7,911 nucleotides of DNA, taken from an uncultured Chloroflexota bacterium (GTDB lineage Bacteria > Chloroflexota > Anaerolineae > Aggregatilineales > Phototrophicaceae). A program made the translations under genes and the position numbers. The notes below the pieces were generated by a model. It did no database searches and was not told the DNA's origin. It saw nothing but the letters and a program-made list of their open reading frames with translations. The DNA is taken from contig CAIVEA010000956.1 in the NCBI GenBank assembly GCA_903904765.1, positions 1 through 7,911 of the forward strand, in the 5' to 3' direction. Each line of letters begins with the position of its first letter. Position 1 is the first letter of the stretch. Below, piece by piece: positions 6,493 through 7,911 of the stretch.

Positions 6493-6521
6493 TTGTCATC
6501 TCTGGGGCGGTATGTTAGAAT
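6493..6521 (+). promoter_or_regulatory. Predicted strong extended -10 promoter for nuoA
   Basis: TTGTCA (6493-6498) and TAGAAT (6516-6521) are 17 bases apart, each 5/6 to the consensus. TG at 6513-6514 gives an extended -10 (TGnTAGAAT). Transcription would start near 6528, leaving an untranslated leader of about 186 bases before the nuoA ATG. Confidence 0.6.
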
Positions 6522-6563
6522 GATGCCCGTCATAAACTGGGCAAACAACCGCATTTGTATAGG

Positions 6564-6584
6564 CCAATTCCGTTGGAGAATTGG
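6564..6584 (+). repeat. Inverted repeat / hairpin in the nuoA leader
   Basis: CCAATTC (6564-6570) and GAATTGG (6578-6584) are perfect 7-bp arms around a 7-base loop. The repeat lies about 36 bases after the expected start of transcription. With no T-run it is more likely an operator or leader structure than a terminator. Confidence 0.45.
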
Positions 6585-6587
6585 TAT

Positions 6588-6629
6588 GCATGTGTTACTA
6601 TCGTGCAGTCTGTCACAATTGACACATGC
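6588..6629. repeat. Inverted repeat overlapping the second -35 box
   Basis: GCATGTGT (6588-6595) and ACACATGC (6622-6629) are perfect 8-bp arms 26 bases apart. A smaller dyad TGTCA-4-TGACA occupies 6611-6624 and covers the TTGACA at 6619-6624. The overlap makes an operator plausible, but no regulator is encoded in the window. Confidence 0.4.
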
Positions 6630-6647
6630 GGCTTGCTCTGGTAAGTT
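6619..6647 (+). promoter_or_regulatory. Possible second, proximal promoter for nuoA
   Basis: A perfect TTGACA (6619-6624) is followed after 17 bases by TAAGTT (6642-6647), which matches only 3/6 of the -10 consensus. If used, the leader would be about 60 bases. It is weaker overall than the distal promoter at 6493-6521. Confidence 0.35.
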
Positions 6648-6713
6648 TCGGGCAGTGGTTTGCGCCCGCATTTGAGCATCAACGGTTTCCATTTTTACGG
6701 GAGTACAACTCCA

Positions 6714-7076
6714 ATGGCAGTTGTGAACGAGTGGGCTTTCATCGGTGTGTTTTTTGCCATCGCGTGGGTGTTTCCTTTTGTACCCATTCTCGGTGCGCGT
6801 CTGCTGGCTCCGCGTAAACCCAACGCGATCAAGCAGTCCACTTACGAGTGCGGCGTGGAAACGGTTGGCGACACATGGGTGCAGTTCAAAGTCCAATACT
6901 ACATCTACGGTCTAATTTTTCTCGTTTTTGATGTTGAAATTGTCTTTCTGTTCCCGTGGGCGCTGGCCTACAGCCAGTTGGACTTTTTCGGCTTCTTCGC
7001 GGGGCTGGTTTTCGTCTTTTTCCTGTTCGACGCGCTGGTTTATGCGTGGCGTAAAGACGCGCTGGAATGGGTCTAA
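6714..7076 (+). CDS. nuoA: NADH-quinone oxidoreductase subunit A (NuoA)
   Basis: This 120-residue membrane protein is subunit A of respiratory complex I (ND3 homologue), part of the membrane arm beside the quinone site. It has three hydrophobic segments, at about residues 7-31, 60-82 and 91-111. The diagnostic loop and second helix are present: YECG (44-47) with the conserved C46, and FLVFDVEIVFLFPWA (69-83) with the conserved acids D73 and E75. The usual proline after YECG reads E49-T50, a small departure. The start at 6714 gives the normal family length; GGGAG at 6699-6703 lies 10 bases upstream. An in-frame TTG at 6660 would add 18 residues without family resemblance. nuoH follows after 30 nt, so the two are very probably one transcript. 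The nuoB, nuoC and nuoD genes that usually follow nuoA are absent from this position. Confidence 0.95.
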   Translation: MAVVNEWAFIGVFFAIAWVFPFVPILGARLLAPRKPNAIKQSTYECGVETVGDTWVQFKVQYYIYGLIFLVFDVEIVFLFPWALAYSQLDFFGFFAGLVFVFFLFDALVYAWRKDALEWV

Positions 7077-7106
7077 CGTGCCGATTGCTGAGTTGAGGCG
7101 AGCGCA

Positions 7107-7911
7107 ATGAATGACGTATGCAGCATCAATAACCTGACTCAGTGTTTGTTGGACGGCGGCCTGTCCCCCGATCTGGCGAACCTGCTCACCCTCCTCGGCG
7201 GCGTGGTTTTGGTAGCCACTGTGCCGCTGGTGACGGTGATTTTCCTCATCTGGATCGAGCGTAAGATCGCAGCCCGTGTGCAAGACCGTCTCGGCCCCAA
7301 TCGTGTTGGCCCGTTTGGTCTGCTGCAATCGGTGGCAGATGCGGTCAAGATGCTCACCAAAGAAGACATCACCCCGATGGGCGCGGATAAGTTCATCTAT
7401 AACCTCGCCCCGATCATCGCCTTTGCGACAGTGGTACTGATCTGGGCGGTCATCCCCTTCACTCCGCTGCACATCGGCGCGGATTTGAGCATCGGCATCC
7501 TGTACTTCGTGGCGGTGGCTTCTATCGGCACGGTCAAGATCATGATCGCCGGATGGTCGAGCAACAATAAGTACGCGCTCCTCGGTGCGTTCCGTACCAT
7601 CGCGCAGTTGTTGAGTTACGAAGTGCCGCTGGTGCTGTCGCTGCTCATTCCGGTGATGATCGCCGGGACGCTGGGCATGCAGGATATGGTGCGGGCGCAG
7701 GGCAGCATGTGGTTCGTGTTCATGGCTCCGGTGGCGGCGGTAATGTCCTTCATCGCCAACCTCGCCGAAACAGGTCGCGCGCCCTTCGACCTACTCGAAG
7801 CTGAATCAGAAATCATCGCTGGGTACAACATCGAGTATTCGGGCTTCAAATGGGGCATGTTCATGGCGGGCGAATTTATGCACGCCTTCACCGCCGCGCT
7901 GCTGGCCGCCG
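7107..7911 (+). CDS. nuoH: NADH-quinone oxidoreductase subunit H (NuoH), 3'-truncated by the window
   Basis: The frame is open from the ATG at 7107 to the window end, giving 268 codons of a protein usually about 330-360 residues long. NuoH (ND1 homologue) joins the membrane arm to the peripheral arm and shapes the quinone tunnel. Diagnostic segments are IERKIAARVQDRLGPNRVGP (50-69), VADAVKMLTKEDITP (76-90), LLGAFRTIAQLLSYEVPL (158-175), LAETGRAPFDLLEAESE (219-235) and AGYNIEYSGF (238-247). Hydrophobic helices lie at about 27-49, 100-118, 129-149, 173-191, 202-218 and from 250. The acids of the helix 5-6 loop (E231, E233, E235) are kept. GAGG at 7095-7098, 8 bases before the ATG, supports the start. 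The N-terminus carries about 25 residues before the first helix with two cysteines (C5, C13), a small oddity. The rest of the complex I cluster probably continues to the right. Confidence 0.95.
   Translation, partial: MNDVCSINNLTQCLLDGGLSPDLANLLTLLGGVVLVATVPLVTVIFLIWIERKIAARVQDRLGPNRVGPFGLLQSVADAVKMLTKEDITPMGADKFIYNLAPIIAFATVVLIWAVIPFTPLHIGADLSIGILYFVAVASIGTVKIMIAGWSSNNKYALLGAFRTIAQLLSYEVPLVLSLLIPVMIAGTLGMQDMVRAQGSMWFVFMAPVAAVMSFIANLAETGRAPFDLLEAESEIIAGYNIEYSGFKWGMFMAGEFMHAFTAALLAA

Larger units (their letters stand above)
6391..6713. promoter_or_regulatory. Divergent control region between femAB copy 2 and nuoA
   Basis: This 323-base stretch holds no convincing gene. It contains a minus-strand promoter close to the femAB start, two candidate plus-strand promoters for nuoA, and several inverted repeats. 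Besides the two repeats listed separately there are TGCCC/GGGCA (6524-6528 and 6539-6543) and CGGGC/GCCCG (6649-6653 and 6664-6668), each with a 10-base loop. It is visibly more AT-rich than the genes around it. No riboswitch class was recognised. Confidence 0.65.

Noticed and set aside
6660..6713. N-terminal extension of NuoA from a TTG at 6660.
   Set aside because: It adds 18 polar residues before the first membrane helix, unlike the family, and overlaps the leader repeats.
6432..6896. Minus-strand open frame of 154 codons across the nuoA leader.
   Set aside because: It overlaps the nuoA coding region and both promoters, and its translation has no recognisable features.

Overview
The window looks like chromosomal DNA from a GC-rich bacterium. 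The best guess is Chloroflexota (Anaerolineae-like), suggested by the Chloroflexi-style FemAB proteins, a C-rich/G-rich palindromic intergenic element of a kind common in those genomes, and the style of the NuoA and NuoH sequences. That assignment is inference from sequence feel, not a database match. No rRNA, tRNA, CRISPR array, transposase or phage gene was seen.

Left part (1-1282): the 3' end of a truncated plus-strand gene, probably the last beta-sandwich of a secreted or surface protein, then a complete extended-SDR NAD(P)-dependent epimerase/dehydratase. A 102-bp nested palindromic element and a small hairpin fill the convergent gap before the minus-strand block.

Middle part (1283-6390): six consecutive minus-strand genes. 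In transcription order they are a FemAB-family aminoacyltransferase-like protein (femAB2), a 389-residue protein with a degenerate GIY-YIG-like N-terminus, a second FemAB paralogue (femAB1, TTG start), an overlapping antitoxin/VapC-like PIN toxin pair, and an epoxide-hydrolase-type alpha/beta hydrolase. Gaps within the last four genes are short (31 nt, an 8-nt overlap, 14 nt), so they may be co-transcribed. Gaps of 75 and 118 nt around the GIY-YIG-like gene leave room for extra promoters. The PIN toxin gene is about 41% GC by hand count, against about 57% for its antitoxin and about 60% nearby, which suggests a separate origin.

Right part (6391-7911): a 323-nt divergent control region with a well-formed promoter on each strand and several inverted repeats, then nuoA and the start of nuoH, two membrane subunits of respiratory complex I. 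nuoH follows nuoA by 30 nt, so nuoBCDEFG are not in their usual place. The nuoH gene runs off the window with about 268 codons present.

The most unusual item is the degenerate GIY-YIG-like protein sandwiched between two FemAB paralogues. No complete new system can be claimed from this window alone.
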